A stretch of 7,041 nucleotides of DNA from an uncultured Coprococcus sp. (lineage in GTDB: Bacteria; Bacillota; Clostridia; Lachnospirales; Lachnospiraceae), in assembly GCA_900557435.1 (NCBI GenBank), contig USSH01000129.1, forward strand, positions 1 through 7,041, in the 5' to 3' direction. The position numbers and the translations under genes are program-made. This document shows, in pieces, positions 6,606-7,041 of the stretch. Position 1 is the first letter of the stretch, and each line of letters begins with the position of its first letter. A model generated the notes under the pieces. It worked only from the letters and a program-made list of their open reading frames with translations. It did not search any database and was not told where the DNA came from.

Positions 6606-6637
6606 AAAACCCCAGTAGTTGCAGCTACTGGGGTTTT
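6606..6637. terminator. symmetric (bidirectional) terminator shared by antitoxin RNA and toxin mRNA
   Basis: A perfect 13-bp stem (AAAACCCCAGTAG at 6606-6618 with CTACTGGGGTTTT at 6625-6637) closes the 6-nt loop TTGCAG. The A-run on one side and T-run on the other let it end transcription from both strands. It is the first convincing terminator after the J-protein gene (stop at 6425), so the chaperone operon may also end here, with its transcript passing through the antitoxin RNA. The two loops (UUGCAG and CUGCAA) are mutually complementary and could start kissing between toxin mRNA and antitoxin RNA. Confidence 0.9.
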
Positions 6638-6682
6638 CTACGTCTTTTGGCAAGGCGACGTATTCCTTGGGCTGATTGCCAA

Positions 6683-6772
6683 TTATTTATCTTTGTCCAA
6701 CCACTTACAAATATAGTAGGCTACTATACTTGCCACGACAGAGATTAAAAAGGAGATTAAAAAATTTATCAT
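6683..6772 (-). CDS. 29-aa hydrophobic peptide, probable Fst/par-like type I toxin
   Basis: On the minus strand, ATG at 6772-6770 is preceded by AAAGGGGG (6791-6784) with an 11-nt spacer, an excellent ribosome binding site. The peptide has one membrane helix (MINFLISFLISVVASIVAYY) and then a short charged end (ICKWLDKDK). A single helix followed by a W-L-D/S-basic tail is the layout of the Fst/PepA1-type toxins that depolarise or damage the membrane. An in-frame ATG at 6919 would give 78 aa, but it has no comparable start site and lies upstream of the predicted promoter. The predicted mRNA runs from about 6815 to about 6603, roughly 210 nt, similar to the enterococcal RNA I. Family membership is inferred from architecture; toxicity is not shown. 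Confidence 0.7.
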   Translation of the reverse strand: MINFLISFLISVVASIVAYYICKWLDKDK

Positions 6773-6783
6773 AATTGTGCTAT
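6759..6783 (+). repeat. direct repeat b (over the toxin start codon)
   Basis: AAAAAATTTATCAT, then AAT, then TGTGCTAT. Read on the minus strand it contains the toxin start codon (CAT at 6770-6772), about the first four following codons, and the spacer up to the edge of the GGGGG ribosome binding site (6784-6788). It is the target site for pairing with the antitoxin RNA. Confidence 0.85.
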
Positions 6784-6808
6784 CCCCCTTTCCTTGCCTG
6801 TATAGGGG
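6784..6808 (-). promoter_or_regulatory. possible 5' hairpin that hides the toxin ribosome binding site
   Basis: In the toxin mRNA, CCCCT (6808-6804) can pair with AGGGG (6789-6785), which is the Shine-Dalgarno core. The stem is short (5 bp) but GC-rich, with a 14-nt loop. A leader helix that masks the ribosome binding site until decay or processing is a known property of par RNA I; its use here is inferred. Confidence 0.45.
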
Positions 6809-6821
6809 TGGCAACACAGAG

Positions 6822-6850
6822 ATTGTAACATAGGGCTTCTGATTATTCGA
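6822..6850 (-). promoter_or_regulatory. candidate extended -10 promoter of the toxin mRNA
   Basis: Read on the minus strand, TGTTACAAT (6830-6822) gives a TG-extended -10 with 5 of 6 matches to TATAAT. The hexamer 17 nt upstream (TCGAAT, 6850-6845) is a poor -35 (3 of 6). The predicted start near 6815 leaves a leader of about 42 nt. Other TACAAT boxes on this strand (6883-6878, 6949-6944) lack the TG extension and give longer leaders. Confidence 0.5.
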
Positions 6851-7041
6851 TAGGTTTCGACAAACTCTCCAAAAAGGATTGTATGCAGGTTTGGATATGG
6901 ATTTACTCTTGTATTTCACACATGTTTTCAGTCATTTCTTACCATTGTATGTAAAAATATAGTCAATTCTATTTGACTATAGTCTAATTTTATCGCGTTA
7001 TTTAACAAATTTTTCCTCATGTATTGTTAAAAAAAAGGGTT
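6851..7041. other. AT-rich intergenic DNA with a 9-bp inverted repeat
   Basis: No convincing gene is seen. A perfect inverted repeat, TATAGTCAA (6958-6966) and TTGACTATA (6973-6981), surrounds a 6-nt centre, and the right arm also forms the palindrome GACTATAGTC (6975-6984). TTGACT in each arm resembles a -35 on both strands, but no well-spaced -10 is found on either. It may be an operator belonging to a gene beyond the right edge. The final 35 nt end in an A-run and show nothing recognisable. Confidence 0.35.

Larger units (their letters stand above)
6554..6640 (+). ncRNA. predicted ~87-nt antisense antitoxin RNA (par RNA II-like)
   Basis: The limits come from the extended -10 promoter at 6519-6547 and the terminator hairpin at 6606-6637. 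The RNA carries a 22-nt segment (6567-6588) that repeats the plus-strand sequence at the start codon of the minus-strand peptide gene (6759-6783), apart from a 3-nt gap. It can therefore pair with the toxin mRNA over the start codon and the spacer next to the Shine-Dalgarno. It also pairs fully over the shared terminator. This matches the known logic of RNA II in the enterococcal par locus: convergent transcription, a shared terminator, and direct repeats giving complementarity at the toxin start. Expression is not shown by sequence alone. Confidence 0.65.

Noticed and set aside
6599..6748. A 49-codon plus-strand ORF starting at ATG 6599 that spans the terminator hairpin.
   Set aside because: It has no ribosome binding site, reads through a perfect terminator stem and runs antisense to the toxin gene. 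It is better explained as an accident of the antitoxin RNA and the toxin's complementary strand.
6773..6919. Upstream extension of the minus-strand peptide to 78 aa.
   Set aside because: The extension lacks a start site, is not hydrophobic or family-like, and covers the predicted toxin promoter and leader. The GGGGG site points to ATG 6772.

Overview
The window looks like a chromosomal segment of a Gram-positive anaerobe of the Clostridia, most likely a Lachnospiraceae gut bacterium. This is an inference from strong AGGAGG/GGGGG-type ribosome binding sites, intermediate G+C, AT-rich intergenic DNA, and the families present: an AGCS transporter, DUF5685, a short second DnaK and a Gly-rich J protein. 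No rRNA, tRNA, CRISPR array or insertion sequence is visible.

Layout. (1) 1-203: the 3' end of a gene whose tail resembles the C-terminus of Rpn/PD-(D/E)XK-type putative transposases. (2) 434-2152: a sodium:amino-acid symporter of the AGCS family with about 110 extra residues in one extracellular loop. It is followed by a strong hairpin terminator. That hairpin is one member of a pair of inverted, nearly identical 31-nt palindromes (2165-2195 and 2286-2316) that bracket the intergenic space like a REP/BIME element. (3) 2357-6425: four co-directional genes that probably form one operon: a DnaK paralogue without the usual disordered tail, a two-helix membrane protein with a C-terminal zinc ribbon, a DUF5685 protein with two Asp-rich motifs, and a J-domain protein with a Gly/Tyr/Ser-rich linker, TPR-like helices and a C-terminal cysteine-rich patch. 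I read this as a dedicated Hsp70/J-protein module, possibly membrane-associated and possibly acting on or with the DUF5685 protein. (4) 6519-6850: a compact unit with the architecture of a par/Fst-type type I toxin-antitoxin locus. A 29-aa hydrophobic peptide is encoded on the minus strand, and a predicted ~87-nt RNA on the plus strand converges on it. They share a symmetric terminator and carry a direct repeat that lets the RNA pair with the peptide's start-codon region. (5) 6851-7041: AT-rich DNA with a 9-bp inverted repeat and no recognisable gene.

Two parts deserve most attention: the convergent toxin/antisense-RNA unit, which would be missed by ordinary gene calling, and the dnaK - zinc ribbon - DUF5685 - J/TPR/Cys operon. 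No convincing terminator follows the J-protein gene, so operon transcripts may run through the antitoxin RNA and end at the same hairpin. Functions beyond the family level are inferences.
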